This document shows, piece after piece, positions 35,629-44,996 of a stretch of DNA of 64,000 nucleotides. How positions within the stretch are numbered: the stretch's first letter is position 1; each line of letters starts with the position of its first letter. Under the pieces are notes generated by a model, which worked only from the letters and a program-made list of their open reading frames with translations, was not told the origin of the DNA and made no database searches. Both the position numbers and the translations under genes were made by a program. The stretch is from Nocardia higoensis. GTDB lineage: Bacteria > Actinomycetota > Actinomycetes > Mycobacteriales > Mycobacteriaceae. The stretch is from NCBI RefSeq assembly GCF_015477835.1, contig NZ_JADLQN010000001.1, positions 868,001 through 932,000 on the forward strand, in the 5' to 3' direction.

Positions 35629-36174
35629 ATGCAGGTACGGATCGTCTACGAATCGATGTTCGGCAACACCGCCGAGGTGGCCCGAGCCATCGCCCAGGGG
35701 TTCGGCGGGCGCGCCGAGGTGCAGGTGCTGGACGTAGTCGCGGCTTCCGAGCTGCCCGACCTGCCGGTGGATCTGCTGATCGTCGGCGGACCCACCCACG
35801 CGTTCGGCCTCAGTCGCGCCCGGACCCGGTTGGATGCCGCCGGGCAGACCGACCGACCGGTCGAAACGGAGATCGGCATCCGCGAGTGGTTGCAGGACGC
35901 CTCCCACGCTCGTGCGGGAGCACGGGCCGCGGCTTTCGGCACCAAAGTCGGCAAACCGCCATGGCTGCCGGGTTCCGCGGCACGGGGCGTCGGCAAACGG
36001 CTGCGGGCACTGGGATACCAGTTGACCGACGAGCCGCAGGACTTCTTCGTCGCGGGAACCCCGGGGCCTCTGGTGGACGGCGAGATCGACCGGGCGCGCG
36101 CCTGGGGTGAGCATCTGGCGTCCACCGCGATGCGGGCCGCGGACGCTGCTCGGAGACACGACGTCGAAGGCTAG
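35629..36174 (+). CDS. Flavodoxin family protein
   Basis: The 181-residue protein (QVRIVYESMFGNTAEVARAI) carries the flavodoxin FMN phosphate loop S-M-F-G-N-T. Further FMN-site strands are DLLIVGGPTHAFGLSRARTR and GARAAAFGTKVGKP. AAGG-type ribosome binding sequence precedes the ATG at 35629. Its tail DEPQDFFVAGTPGPLVDGEI is common in stand-alone actinobacterial flavodoxins used as one- or two-electron carriers. Partner unknown; it converges with the SulP gene. Confidence 0.86.
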   Translation: MQVRIVYESMFGNTAEVARAIAQGFGGRAEVQVLDVVAASELPDLPVDLLIVGGPTHAFGLSRARTRLDAAGQTDRPVETEIGIREWLQDASHARAGARAAAFGTKVGKPPWLPGSAARGVGKRLRALGYQLTDEPQDFFVAGTPGPLVDGEIDRARAWGEHLASTAMRAADAARRHDVEG

Positions 36175-36179
36175 CGCCG

Positions 36180-37895
36180 TCACGCCCCGGCGCCGGGACC
36201 CGCCCGGTAGGCGTCGACCGCCGTGGGCAGCGTCGGATACAGGTGCTCCGGTCCGATGCGGTCGGTCAGACCCGAGGCGTCCAGCGCGCACCGTAGATCC
36301 TGCTTCACCCGCGCCATCGCGAAGGCGATGCCTCGTTCGGTCAACTCGCGGCGCAGTTGTTCCACCGCGTCCAACGCGGTGAGATCCACCTCCACGTTCG
36401 CCTCGGCGTTGAGTACGAACCAGCGCACCGGCGCTCCGTCTCGCTCGGCCTGTTGGTCGACGGCCGCGAGCGCGCGGCGCCGGAAGTCCTCGGCATTGGC
36501 GAAGCACAACGGCGCGTCGTAGCGATAGACCACCAGCCCGGCGACAGGTTGCGCCATCGGGTAGTCGTCGATGTCGTGCATGCCCGCCAATCCCGGCACG
36601 AAGCCGAGGATGGCGTCGTGGGCGCGCGCGACGCGCCGGAGCAGATCCAGAATCGACAGGGCGATCGCGACGAGTACGCCGTAGAGCACGCCGAGCGCCA
36701 GCACCGCCGACAACGTGGCCAGGGCAAGTACCAGCTCGCTGCGCCGGAACCTGCCGATCCGCCGCAGCTCGGCCAGGTCGATCAGCCGTAGCGCCGCGTA
36801 GATCACCAGCGCGGCCAGCGCCGCGGTCGGGAACACCGCGAGCACTCCTGACGCGCCGACCAGGACGATCAGGACGATGCCGAGCGTGACCAGCGAGTAG
36901 AGCTGCGTCTTGGCATGCATCGCATCGGCGATGGTCGTGCGGCTTCCGCTGCAGCTGACCGGGAAGCCTTGCAGCGCCCCGGCGGCCAGGTTGGTCGCGC
37001 CGAGGGCAGCCAGTTCGGTATCGGCCTCGATGTGGCGACCGTGACGCGCGGCGAAGGCGCGGCCGGTGAGAGTGTTGTCGGAGAACGCGACCACCGCGAT
37101 GCCCACGGCGGGCAGCACCAGCCGTGCCAGGTCGGCTACCTCGATCGCCGCGAAACGCGGGGTCGGGATGCCCGCGGGCACCGGTCCCACCGTCTCGATG
37201 CCGTAGCGCTGCAAGGAGAACACGGCCACGACAGCACCGGCGAGCAGAACCGCCAGCAGCGGCCCCGGCAGCTTCGGCATCCACCGCGCCGCCGCGAGCA
37301 GCGCGACCAGCACGCACAGCGCCAATACGGCGGTCGGCGGATGCCAGTGCTCCAGATTCTCCGCGAACGAGCGCAACTGGTCCGGGATGGTCTCGCCCTC
37401 CACCGGCACACCGGTCGCGCCGCTCAGTTGCCCGACGATCATGAGGCCGGCGGTGCCTGCCAGGTAGCCGACGAGCACCGGCTTGGACAACAGATCGGCG
37501 AGTACCCCGAGTCCGCCCAGTGCCGCGAGCAGACAGAGCGCGCCGACGACCACGGCGAGCAGCGCGGCCAAGGTCGCGTACCGGGCGGGGTCACCCGCTG
37601 CCAGCGGCGCGAGCGCGACCGCGGTCATCAATGCGGTGGTCGACTCCGGACCGACCGACAGTTGCCGTGAAGTACCGAACAGCACGTACACGGCCAGCGG
37701 GCCGATCGCGGCCCACAAGCCGACCACCGGCGGCAGCCCTGCCACCGTCGCGTACGCCATCACCTGCGGCACCAGGTACGCCGCGACCGTCACCCCCGCC
37801 AGCACATCCGCGCGCAACCAGGTGCGCCGGTATCCCTGGAACTGCCGCAGACCGGGAAAGACACGCACCGACTTCACCGGGGCATTGTGCGTCAC
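36180..37895 (-). CDS. SulP-family inorganic anion transporter with STAS domain
   Basis: The 571-residue transporter begins FPGLRQFQGYRRTWLRADVL and has 10-12 helices, with family motifs PQVMAYATVAGLPPVVGLWA, GTSRQLSVGPESTTALMTAV and SCSGSRTTIADAMHAKTQLY. A C-terminal STAS domain (about residues 440-560, FVLNAEANVEVDLTALDAVE) follows. SulP proteins move sulfate, bicarbonate or carboxylates. I preferred the GTG at 37895 because the frame further upstream overlaps the neighbouring DUF4389 gene. A start at 37970 would add 25 residues. Confidence 0.87.
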   Translation of the reverse strand: MTHNAPVKSVRVFPGLRQFQGYRRTWLRADVLAGVTVAAYLVPQVMAYATVAGLPPVVGLWAAIGPLAVYVLFGTSRQLSVGPESTTALMTAVALAPLAAGDPARYATLAALLAVVVGALCLLAALGGLGVLADLLSKPVLVGYLAGTAGLMIVGQLSGATGVPVEGETIPDQLRSFAENLEHWHPPTAVLALCVLVALLAAARWMPKLPGPLLAVLLAGAVVAVFSLQRYGIETVGPVPAGIPTPRFAAIEVADLARLVLPAVGIAVVAFSDNTLTGRAFAARHGRHIEADTELAALGATNLAAGALQGFPVSCSGSRTTIADAMHAKTQLYSLVTLGIVLIVLVGASGVLAVFPTAALAALVIYAALRLIDLAELRRIGRFRRSELVLALATLSAVLALGVLYGVLVAIALSILDLLRRVARAHDAILGFVPGLAGMHDIDDYPMAQPVAGLVVYRYDAPLCFANAEDFRRRALAAVDQQAERDGAPVRWFVLNAEANVEVDLTALDAVEQLRRELTERGIAFAMARVKQDLRCALDASGLTDRIGPEHLYPTLPTAVDAYRAGPGAGA

Positions 37896-37938
37896 CTCCG
37901 ACGGACTCCGCCTCTTCGGATGGTCGCGGGCCGAGTAT

Positions 37939-38622
37939 TCAGTCGGCTCGCACCGCCGACGTGGGTTCACGCGGCCCCTGATCGAGCCGGAACGGCGGGT
38001 ATTCGTCGCGCATCAGCGCCGCGTAGGTGAGCACCCGGTAGAACCAGCGATCGATGCCGAGCACGAAGTCGAACACCGGCCGCGGGTAACGACCGGTGAA
38101 CAGCAGTATCACCGCCGCGATCAGCACCAGGATGCCCAGCAGCGGGATGCTCGTCGCGGTGCCGCCGCCCTCCTCGGAGCTGAAGGTCGGTCCGGTCGAG
38201 GTCATCGCCGCCACGACCAGATAGTGCGGGATGGCCAGCAGCCACCATTTCACCAGGACCTTCCACCGCGACAACCGTTCCGGGTAGGCCACCTGGAGGT
38301 CGGCGGGGTACTCGACCGACCCGAGCGTGAACGGCGGATAACGATCGGTGCCGAGCGCGGCATAGGTGTAGAACTGGACCCGCCAATTCCAGCGCATGAC
38401 CCCCACATTGAAATCGAAGATCGCGCGCGGATAGCGACCGGTGAACAGAATGACCACCCCCGCGGCCAGTGTCAGTGCGGCGAAGGCGATCCACAAGAAG
38501 AACAGCACGATGAAATGGGGGATCGCGAGCAGCCACTTGACCAGCCACAGCCAGCGAGAGAGCGGCGGATCCAGGTCACCCCTCAGGGACAACGGATAGC
38601 CGGACTCGAATTCGGTATCCAT
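37939..38622 (-). CDS. DUF4389 membrane protein
   Basis: GAGG precedes the ATG at 38622. The 227-residue protein has a duplicated unit: LVKWLLAIPHFIVLFFLW with LFTGRYPRAIFDFNVGVMRW and RVQFYTYAALGTDRYPPF, then VKWWLLAIPHYLVVAAM with LFTGRYPRPVFDFVLGIDRW and RVLTYAALMRDEYPPF. This doubling is characteristic of DUF4389 membrane proteins of unknown function. Four transmembrane helices are expected. Confidence 0.85.
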   Translation of the reverse strand: MDTEFESGYPLSLRGDLDPPLSRWLWLVKWLLAIPHFIVLFFLWIAFAALTLAAGVVILFTGRYPRAIFDFNVGVMRWNWRVQFYTYAALGTDRYPPFTLGSVEYPADLQVAYPERLSRWKVLVKWWLLAIPHYLVVAAMTSTGPTFSSEEGGGTATSIPLLGILVLIAAVILLFTGRYPRPVFDFVLGIDRWFYRVLTYAALMRDEYPPFRLDQGPREPTSAVRAD

Positions 38623-38702
38623 GGACAGCACCTCATGTTCGTCGGTCCGATCGTGGGTAAACGAGGATCAACCGAGTATGGCGGAAGAGGAGGGCCGGGG
38701 CA

Positions 38703-39149
38703 GTGAGGACATCTGACGCACAGCGCGGACAGACTCGCCGATTGCGAGCCGCTCTCACCGGAATGTCGAGTTTCGTCGCCTTCTGGGCCTACGCCGGGGC
38801 TGTCGGCCTCGCGGGCGGTGGCGCGGATCTGGGCAGCGAGGTCGAAGCCCGGCTGCCTTTCCACAGCAAGATATTCGCGGGGACGGCGCTTGCCGCGATC
38901 GTCGGCGTCCCGATGACAGCGACGGCGGTGCTGGCCGGGCGGTCACGATCACCGGCCGGGCCGGTAGGCGTCGGCAGCGGTCTGCTGCTGACGGGGTGGG
39001 TTACCGTCCAGCCGTTCATCATCAGGCGGTTCTCCTGGATGCAGCCGGCGTTCGGCGCGCTCGGCCTGGGCACGGCCGCGCTGGCATGGCGGCTGTGGAG
39101 CGAGGACATCGCCGAGGAGGTCACCCCACCAGTGCGGTACTCACCGTGA
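38703..39149 (+). CDS. Small predicted membrane protein
   Basis: The 148-residue protein starts at GTG 38703 behind GAGGAGG. It has about four hydrophobic helices (FVAFWAYAGAVGLAGGGADL, IFAGTALAAIVGVPMTATAV, GVGSGLLLTGWVTVQPFIIR, FGALGLGTAALAWRLW). I know no family. Its 3' end overlaps that of the convergent MgtE gene by 29 bases. Confidence 0.65.
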   Translation: MRTSDAQRGQTRRLRAALTGMSSFVAFWAYAGAVGLAGGGADLGSEVEARLPFHSKIFAGTALAAIVGVPMTATAVLAGRSRSPAGPVGVGSGLLLTGWVTVQPFIIRRFSWMQPAFGALGLGTAALAWRLWSEDIAEEVTPPVRYSP

Positions 39150-40095
39150 GGTAGACCAGGATCGACAGCAGATCCTGCACGACCGTCGCCAGGGGGCCCG
39201 AGCCGAACGCCGGATCCACCCTGAACTTCGACATCGCCCACGGCAGCGTCATGGCGACGACCACCGCGACCGAACACGCGGCGAACAACGACAGCGACAC
39301 CGCCGCCGACACCTCGCTCTGATGCCACATCAGCAATGTCAACGGATAGGACATGAGGGCGATCAACGCGCCGATCGCCAAACCTGTCATGATTTCGCGC
39401 GCCACGATGCGCTCGACACCGATGCCCACGGACAGGCCACGGATGACGACCGCTTCGGTCTGGGTTCCGACGGCGTCGGCCAGATAGACGATGCCGGGAA
39501 TGAAGAACGCCACCAGCACCTGGCGTTCCAGTTGTGCCTGGAACGCGTCCATCACGCCCGCGGACACCATCGCGCCGATCAATCCCACCATGAGCCAGGG
39601 CAGCCGATGCCACAGCCGCCGTCCCACACTCTCGGTACTCGCCGTCCGGGCGCCCGCCGCCGACTTCAGGTAACCGGACAACCGCGCGACATCCTCGTCG
39701 TGCTCCTCGAGCAGGACCGCGAGCAGCCGGTGCGGTGGGATGACGCCCTGGAAATCTCCTGCCGCGTCGACCACCACGAGAGCGGACTCGTCGTGGTGCA
39801 ACGCCTTCCACAGCGCGCGTTCCTGATCCTGCTGCCCTGCCACGACCGGGAAGTCCGCGTCCATCAGCGTGGAGATGCGCGCGGAATCATCGGCTGCCAA
39901 GAGGCTTTCGATCGTCACCACACCGGTGGGTCTGCGCCCCGTACAGACCGCGACGATCCCCGCCTCGACGAACCGCCGGCCGCGCATCCGTGCCAATACA
40001 TCTGCGACGGTGTCGTCCACACCCGCCACGGGCACGTTCCGGCTGGCATGCGCGGCGGCCGTGCCCACCGTCTGTAACAATCGATCCGAACCCAC
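39121..40095 (-). CDS. mgtE: MgtE-type magnesium transporter with CBS domains
   Basis: The 324-residue protein has a CBS pair (about residues 15-135, FVEAGIVAVCTGRRPTGVVT and ALVVVDAAGDFQGVIPPHRL) and the MgtE transmembrane domain of five helices. Family motifs are LMVGLIGAMVSAGVMDAFQA, FFIPGIVYLADAVGTQTEAV, AREIMTGLAIGALIALMSYP and DPAFGSGPLATVVQDLLSIL. It lacks the N-terminal superhelical MgtE_N domain of longer family members. It imports Mg2+ or related divalent ions with gating by cytoplasmic domains. Confidence 0.87.
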   Translation of the reverse strand: MGSDRLLQTVGTAAAHASRNVPVAGVDDTVADVLARMRGRRFVEAGIVAVCTGRRPTGVVTIESLLAADDSARISTLMDADFPVVAGQQDQERALWKALHHDESALVVVDAAGDFQGVIPPHRLLAVLLEEHDEDVARLSGYLKSAAGARTASTESVGRRLWHRLPWLMVGLIGAMVSAGVMDAFQAQLERQVLVAFFIPGIVYLADAVGTQTEAVVIRGLSVGIGVERIVAREIMTGLAIGALIALMSYPLTLLMWHQSEVSAAVSLSLFAACSVAVVVAMTLPWAMSKFRVDPAFGSGPLATVVQDLLSILVYLTVSTALVG

Positions 40096-40223
40096 CGGCG
40101 CACCCTACCGCGCGAGCAGGTGCCATCGAGTCGCAGCGCTGACGACGTCTCCCGGCGGAACCGCCCACAGCTCGAGCGCGCTCCGCACCGAATCCGGCCA
40201 CGAAGAACGACGAGGAGTCCCAG

Positions 40224-41231
40224 ATGGCGGCGGAGCAGACCATGCGGGCGTGGCGGGTCGCCGCCCCGGGACCGGTCGACAGCGCGCCGGTGCGCGCGGG
40301 CATCGAACCGGTGCCCACCCCGGCCGACGGTGAGCTGCTGGTCCGGGTGCTGGCGTGCGGTGTGTGCCGGACGGACCTGCACGTCGTGGAGGGCGACTTG
40401 CCGGTGCACCGTGCCGGGGTGGTCCCCGGGCACGAGGTGGTCGCCGAGGTCGTCACCGGCGCCGGCGGCTTCGTCCCCGGCGACCGGGTCGGCATCCCAT
40501 GGCTGCGCCACACCTGCGGCGTGTGCCGGTACTGCCGCCGCGGCGCGGAGAACCTGTGCCCGAACTCCCGGTACACCGGCTGGGACGACGACGGCGGATA
40601 CGCCGAATACGCCACCGCACCGGCCGATTTCGCACTACCGCTGCCCGCGGGATACCGCGACGACGAACTGGCGCCGCTGCTGTGCGCGGGCATCATCGGT
40701 TTCCACGCGCTGGTGCGTGCCGAGGTACCCCGGGGCGGGGTGCTGGGGATCTACGGCTTCGGTGGTAGCGCGCACCTCACCGCGCAGGTGGCCGCGGCAC
40801 GCGGCGCGCGGGTGCACGTGATGACCCGCGGTGCGGCGGCGCGAGAACTCGCCACGGAACTGGGCGCGGCGTCGGTGCAGGGCGCCGCGGACCGCCCGCC
40901 GGAACCGCTGGACTCGGCGATCCTGTTCGCCCCGGCCGGAGAGCTCGTGCCGGTGGCGTTGGAGGCGCTCGACGCGGGCGGCACGCTGGCTCTGGCGGGC
41001 ATCCACCTGACCGACATCCCACCGCTGAACTATCAACGCCATCTGTTCCGGGAACGACAGGTTCGCAGCGTCACCTCCAACACCCGCGCGCAGGCCCGCG
41101 AGTTCCTGACCTTCGCCGAAGAGCACCGGCTACAGGTGCGCACCCACCGCTACGACCTGGACTCCGCGGACCGAGCCCTGTCCGATCTCGCCCACGGTCG
41201 TTTCGACGGCGCCGCCGTCCTGGTCCCATGA
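40224..41231 (+). CDS. Zinc-dependent alcohol dehydrogenase (AdhA type)
   Basis: GAGGAG precedes the ATG at 40224. The 335-residue enzyme has the catalytic zinc site ([24 protein letters not shown]), the structural zinc cysteines ([15 protein letters not shown]) and a Rossmann motif, [20 protein letters not shown]. Its end [20 protein letters not shown] is typical of class I zinc ADHs. It oxidises alcohols or reduces aldehydes with NAD(P). A homolog, Rv1862, is known in mycobacteria. I found no convincing DosR box upstream. Confidence 0.9.
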   Translation: MAAEQTMRAWRVAAPGPVDSAPVRAGIEPVPTPADGELLVRVLACGVCRTDLHVVEGDLPVHRAGVVPGHEVVAEVVTGAGGFVPGDRVGIPWLRHTCGVCRYCRRGAENLCPNSRYTGWDDDGGYAEYATAPADFALPLPAGYRDDELAPLLCAGIIGFHALVRAEVPRGGVLGIYGFGGSAHLTAQVAAARGARVHVMTRGAAARELATELGAASVQGAADRPPEPLDSAILFAPAGELVPVALEALDAGGTLALAGIHLTDIPPLNYQRHLFRERQVRSVTSNTRAQAREFLTFAEEHRLQVRTHRYDLDSADRALSDLAHGRFDGAAVLVP

Positions 41232-41289
41232 ACGCCGCGTTTCGCCCGGTGTTCTCCTCGTACGCGCTGCACTCGTACACACTGAGGAC

Positions 41290-41691
41290 ATGAGTGTCTC
41301 GACAGCAGACCAACTGGCGATCGCGCAGGTGATCGGCTTGCATGGGCATCTGATCGACGCGGGCGCCTTCGACCGCTTCGGTGAAGTCTTCACCGAAGAC
41401 GTCACCTACGACCTCACCGCCTTCGACGCGGGCATCGTGCGCGGACATGTGGCACTGGCCGCGCTGGCGCTCGCACTCGGCGACAGCAACCCGGTCGGCC
41501 ACCACGTCACCAATCTGGTGTTCACCGGCGCGGAAGGCGACGTGGTCACAGCGATGTCGAAAGGGCTGGTGGTGTACGCCGACGGCACGTGCTCCGGTGT
41601 CGTCTATCACGACACCCTCGCGAGCACAGCCGCCGGTTGGCGCATCGCCCACCGTCGTGTCACTCCCCGGCGACGACCGCTTCATCCCTGA
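41290..41691 (+). CDS. SnoaL/NTF2-like protein
   Basis: The 133-residue protein (VSTADQLAIAQVIGLHGHLI, DAGAFDRFGEVFTEDVTYDL, then VGHHVTNLVFTGAEGDVVTA and WRIAHRRVTPRR) has the NTF2-like cone fold pattern of SnoaL_4 proteins. These bind or isomerise hydrophobic small molecules. It lies between the ADH and antiporter genes with its own spacing; its role is unknown. Confidence 0.78.
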   Translation: MSVSTADQLAIAQVIGLHGHLIDAGAFDRFGEVFTEDVTYDLTAFDAGIVRGHVALAALALALGDSNPVGHHVTNLVFTGAEGDVVTAMSKGLVVYADGTCSGVVYHDTLASTAAGWRIAHRRVTPRRRPLHP

Positions 41692-41752
41692 TCAGAGCAG
41701 CCCGCGTAGCCTGTCCACTGCATCGGGTCATCGGCAGCACTGGAAGGCAATC

Positions 41753-43393
41753 GTGGAGTTACACGCTTTTCCGATCATCGCGGCCGTGCTGGCGATCGCT
41801 GTTGCCATCGGATCGGTGGCAGTGCGGCTGCGACAGCCGCTGATCGTCTCCTTCATCGGTGTCGGCATCCTGGTCGGGCCGCTGGGAACCGGATGGGTCC
41901 AGGCCGACGACACGATCGAACTGCTCTCGCGCATGGGGATCGCGATCCTGCTCTTCCTCGTCGGGCTCCGGCTGGATCTGCATCTGATCCGCAGCACGGG
42001 CAGGGTCGCGCTGGTCACCGGCCTCGTCCAGATCGCCTTGACCGCGATGGGCGGATATCTGATCGCCCTGGCATTCGGGATGAGCTCGGTCGCCGCCCTG
42101 TATGTGGGAATCGCGCTCGCCTTCTCCTCCACGATCATCGTGGTCAAACTGCTGTCGGACAAACACGAACTGGATCAGCTGCACGGCCGGATCGCGGTCG
42201 GCATCCTGATCGTGCAAGACCTCGTCGTGGTCCTGGTGATGATCACGCTCACCGCTTTCGCACAGCCGGCGAACGGTGATTCGCTGCTCGGTGTCGCCGC
42301 CATCCTCGGCAAAGGCGTCGGCCTGCTCGCCGGAACCGGACTGCTCATGCGCTTCGTGCTGCCCTGGCTGCTCGAACACGTCGCGCGATCGCAGGAACTG
42401 CTCGTCCTCTTCGGTGTCGCGTATGCCGCGTCGGTGGCCGCGGTCAGCGAATGGCTCGGATTCGGCACAGAGGTCGGTGCTTTCCTGGCCGGCGTTTCGC
42501 TGGCCTCCACCCCGTACCGCGACGCACTCGGCGCCCGCATGGTGAGCCTGCGCGACTTTCTGCTTCTCTTCTTCTTCGTCGACCTGGGCGCCCGGCTCCA
42601 GTTCGACAATGTCGTCGAACAGATCTCCGAAGCCGTCGTGCTCTCGGTGTTCGTGCTGCTGGTCAAACCGCTCATCATTCTCGTGACCATGTCCGCACTC
42701 CGGTATCCGGCGAGAGTCGGCCTGCCCACCGGCCTGACGATGGCCCAGATATCGGAATTCTCGTTGATTCTCGCGGCGCTCGGTCTCGGGTTGGGCCACA
42801 TCGACAGCGCGACGGTCAGTCTGATCACGGTGGTCGGGTTGGTCACCATCACCGGTTCGACGTATCTGATCATGTACTCGGGCTGGATTCGCGACCGGCT
42901 CGAGCCGCGCTTCGCGGTCTTGGACCGCACCCACAGCCCGGCAGCGACGGCGCAGGACCCTGATACAGACACCGATGTGATCCTCTACGGCCTCGGCAGA
43001 TTCGGACGCCATCTGGCAGAGCGGCTGAGCGGGCGCGGAATCCAGGTTCTGGTCGTCGATTTCGACCCGCATCGGATCGCGACCACCGTTCCCGAGGGAG
43101 TGGCGGCGGTGTTCGGAAGCGCCGAGGACGTCGATCTGCTCAACGCCCTGCCCTTGGAGCGCACCCGCTGCGTGGTCAGTGCCATTCCGGTGGTGAGCAC
43201 CAATCTGGCGTTGCTGCACAACTTGCGCCACCACGGCTATGCCGGACCGGTCGTGTTGACCGCGCACACCATCCGCGACGCGGGCCTGCTGCGTGAGGCC
43301 GGTGTCACCGTGGTGCTGGAACCGTTCACGACAGCGGCGACCACCACCGCCGACACCCTGCATCAGCTGCTCAGAAGGCTCGACGAGGACTGA
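41753..43393 (+). CDS. CPA2 cation:proton antiporter (KefB/YbaL type)
   Basis: GGAAGG precedes a GTG at 41753. The 546-residue protein has 12 or more helices of the Na_H_Exchanger domain (HAFPIIAAVLAIAVAIGSVA, ALAFSSTIIVVKLLSDKHEL, WLGFGTEVGAFLAGVSLAST). A C-terminal TrkA_N/RCK domain follows (TDVILYGLGRFGRHLAERLS, then VLVVDFDPHRI) with the nucleotide-binding GxGxxG. It exchanges K+ or Na+ for protons and is probably gated by NAD(H) or by glutathione or mycothiol adducts. The frame extends upstream to 41381 but overlaps the SnoaL gene. Confidence 0.9.
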   Translation: MELHAFPIIAAVLAIAVAIGSVAVRLRQPLIVSFIGVGILVGPLGTGWVQADDTIELLSRMGIAILLFLVGLRLDLHLIRSTGRVALVTGLVQIALTAMGGYLIALAFGMSSVAALYVGIALAFSSTIIVVKLLSDKHELDQLHGRIAVGILIVQDLVVVLVMITLTAFAQPANGDSLLGVAAILGKGVGLLAGTGLLMRFVLPWLLEHVARSQELLVLFGVAYAASVAAVSEWLGFGTEVGAFLAGVSLASTPYRDALGARMVSLRDFLLLFFFVDLGARLQFDNVVEQISEAVVLSVFVLLVKPLIILVTMSALRYPARVGLPTGLTMAQISEFSLILAALGLGLGHIDSATVSLITVVGLVTITGSTYLIMYSGWIRDRLEPRFAVLDRTHSPAATAQDPDTDTDVILYGLGRFGRHLAERLSGRGIQVLVVDFDPHRIATTVPEGVAAVFGSAEDVDLLNALPLERTRCVVSAIPVVSTNLALLHNLRHHGYAGPVVLTAHTIRDAGLLREAGVTVVLEPFTTAATTTADTLHQLLRRLDED

Positions 43394-43411
43394 CGACGAG
43401 CCCGGTTGCCA

Positions 43412-43441
43412 ACAACTGAATTGCACACAACCGAATTGCGC
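43412..43441 (+). promoter_or_regulatory. Tandem OhrR boxes
   Basis: Two abutting 15-bp direct repeats, ACAACTGAATTGCAC and ACAACCGAATTGCGC, lie 15-44 bases before the OhrR start. Each is a partial palindrome of the ACAAYTGAATTG type reported for OhrR. Confidence 0.65.
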
Positions 43442-43455
43442 GCTACAGTTCTGCC

Positions 43456-43911
43456 ATGGCCGAACTGTCGACCCTCGATCAGCAGCTGTGCTTCCAGCTG
43501 TACTCCGCCTCGCGCACCATGACCGCGATCTATCGCCCCAAGCTGGAGGCGATGGGCATCACCTACCCGCAGTACCTGGTGATGCTCCTGCTCTGGGAGC
43601 GCGATGGCCGCACGGTACGCGACCTGGGGGAGAAGTTGGCCTTGGACTCGGGCACGCTCTCCCCGCTGCTGAAGCGGCTGGAGGGCGGCGGACTGGTGGA
43701 ACGGTCACGCTCGGCCACCGACGAACGCCGCGTGGAGATTCGGCTCACCGAGCGCGGGAGCGCCTTGCGTGAGCAGGCGTGCGGCATTCCCGAGGAAATC
43801 TTCGACGCCACCGGGCTTCGGCCCGAAGAAGCGATCGCACTGCGCGACACGCTGGCGCGCCTGAGACGGGCGATGGACGCCCGTATCGAATCCGAAAGGA
43901 ACCGAACATGA
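43456..43911 (+). CDS. ohrR: OhrR organic hydroperoxide sensor (MarR family)
   Basis: The 151-residue MarR protein starts AELSTLDQQLCFQLYSASRT; the cysteine near residue 12 matches the peroxidatic Cys of OhrR. The winged HTH follows (TYPQYLVMLLLWERDGRTVR, LALDSGTLSPLLKRLEGGGL, ERSRSATDERRVEIRLTERG). The conserved tyrosines for the oxidation switch are present (IYRPKLEAMGITYPQYL). It represses ohr until organic hydroperoxides oxidise its cysteine. It overlaps ohr by four bases. Confidence 0.93.
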   Translation: MAELSTLDQQLCFQLYSASRTMTAIYRPKLEAMGITYPQYLVMLLLWERDGRTVRDLGEKLALDSGTLSPLLKRLEGGGLVERSRSATDERRVEIRLTERGSALREQACGIPEEIFDATGLRPEEAIALRDTLARLRRAMDARIESERNRT

Positions 43912-44330
43912 ACGTTCTCTACACCACCGAAGCGCTCGCCACCGGCGACGGCCGCGACGGTCGGGTCCGCTCCGACGACGGCCGGATCGATCTCGACCTG
44001 GCCGTGCCCAAGCAGATGGGCGGCAGCGGCGAGGGGGCCAATCCCGAGCAGCTGTTCGCCGCGGGCTATGCCGCCTGCTTCCACTCCGCACTGCGCATGG
44101 TCGCCCGCCAGGCGAAGGTGAACGTCGAGGACTCCTCGGTCGGCGCCGCTGTCGGCATCGGTACCACCGAGGCGGGCGGCTTCGGATTGCAGGTGACTCT
44201 GGAGGTGACGTTGCCCCACATCTCCCGCGACCAAGCGCAGAGCCTGGCCGATCGAGCCCATCAGGTGTGCCCGTACTCGAATGCCACCCGCGGCAATATC
44301 GACGTCCGGGTGCTGGTCGCCGACGACTGA
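43908..44330 (+). CDS. ohr: Ohr organic hydroperoxide resistance protein
   Basis: The 140-residue thiol peroxidase has both family cysteines: EQLFAAGYAACFHSALRMVA and HQVCPYSNATRGNIDV. It reduces organic hydroperoxides, including lipid peroxides, with lipoylated protein or dithiol donors. The ATG overlaps the OhrR stop and translation is probably coupled. Confidence 0.95.
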   Translation: MNVLYTTEALATGDGRDGRVRSDDGRIDLDLAVPKQMGGSGEGANPEQLFAAGYAACFHSALRMVARQAKVNVEDSSVGAAVGIGTTEAGGFGLQVTLEVTLPHISRDQAQSLADRAHQVCPYSNATRGNIDVRVLVADD

Positions 44331-44356
44331 TCGCCGAGTGCCGCCCGCCGGTGCGG

Positions 44357-44797
44357 CTATCGGCGGGCGGCCCGATTCACTCGCGTCAGCACGCTGTGCA
44401 ATTCCTCGAGCTCGTCGAGGCCCACGCCCAACCTCTCGACCACCGCGGCCGGGATCTTCTCCGCCTCGACGCGCAGTGCCCGCCCGGTGGGCGTCAGGTC
44501 GATGACGAGGTTGCGCTCGTCGCGCGGATCGCGAGTGCGAGTGATGTAGTCCAGCGCTTCGAGACGCTTGAGCAGTGGCGACAGCGTCGGCGAATCCAGT
44601 TGCAGCAGTTCGCCGATCTCCTTGACCGACAGCGGGGCGTCACCCCACAGCGTGAGCATCACCAGGTATTGCGGGTGGGTGAGCTTCATCGGTTCCAGAA
44701 GAGGCCGATAGATCGACAGCACGGCACGGTTGGCTACCGCCAGCGCGAAGCACACCTGCCGCTCCAGTCGCAGCGGATCATCGATCGCGCTGCCCAT
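44357..44797 (-). CDS. Second OhrR-like MarR regulator
   Basis: GAGGAGG precedes the ATG at 44797. The 146-residue protein (DDPLRLERQVCFALAVANRA) also has the OhrR-type cysteine in RQVCFALA, then SIYRPLLEPMKLTHPQYLVM, LLQLDSPTLSPLLKRLEALD and TRTRDPRDERNLVIDLTPTG. It is convergent with ohr and divergent from the DUF5313 gene, so it probably senses peroxide or another thiol stress for that neighbour. It could also form heterodimers with OhrR. Confidence 0.87.
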   Translation of the reverse strand: MGSAIDDPLRLERQVCFALAVANRAVLSIYRPLLEPMKLTHPQYLVMLTLWGDAPLSVKEIGELLQLDSPTLSPLLKRLEALDYITRTRDPRDERNLVIDLTPTGRALRVEAEKIPAAVVERLGVGLDELEELHSVLTRVNRAARR

Positions 44798-44894
44798 ATG
44801 CACCTCCTCGAGAAATGCCGATCAGACGTTTCGATTGTGGTCGGCACCCGGACCGTCCAGCCCGCCGGGGCACCCGCCGCCTCGATTAGATCGC

Positions 44895-44926
44895 GCGTTA
44901 ACTATTATTGCACGATATATTAACGC
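44895..44926. promoter_or_regulatory. AT-rich MarR operator candidate
   Basis: GCGTTAA (44895-44901) and TTAACGC (44920-44926) are perfect inverted copies, with further symmetry (CTATTAT and ATATATT) inside. The element lies in a strikingly AT-rich patch between the divergent MarR and DUF5313 genes. Confidence 0.6.
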
Positions 44927-44996
44927 TCAACCAGAAGAGGCGAGCCATCCTCCGCCCGGCCCGCACGGAACCGGGGGAGATCGAAGGGAGCAGGCG

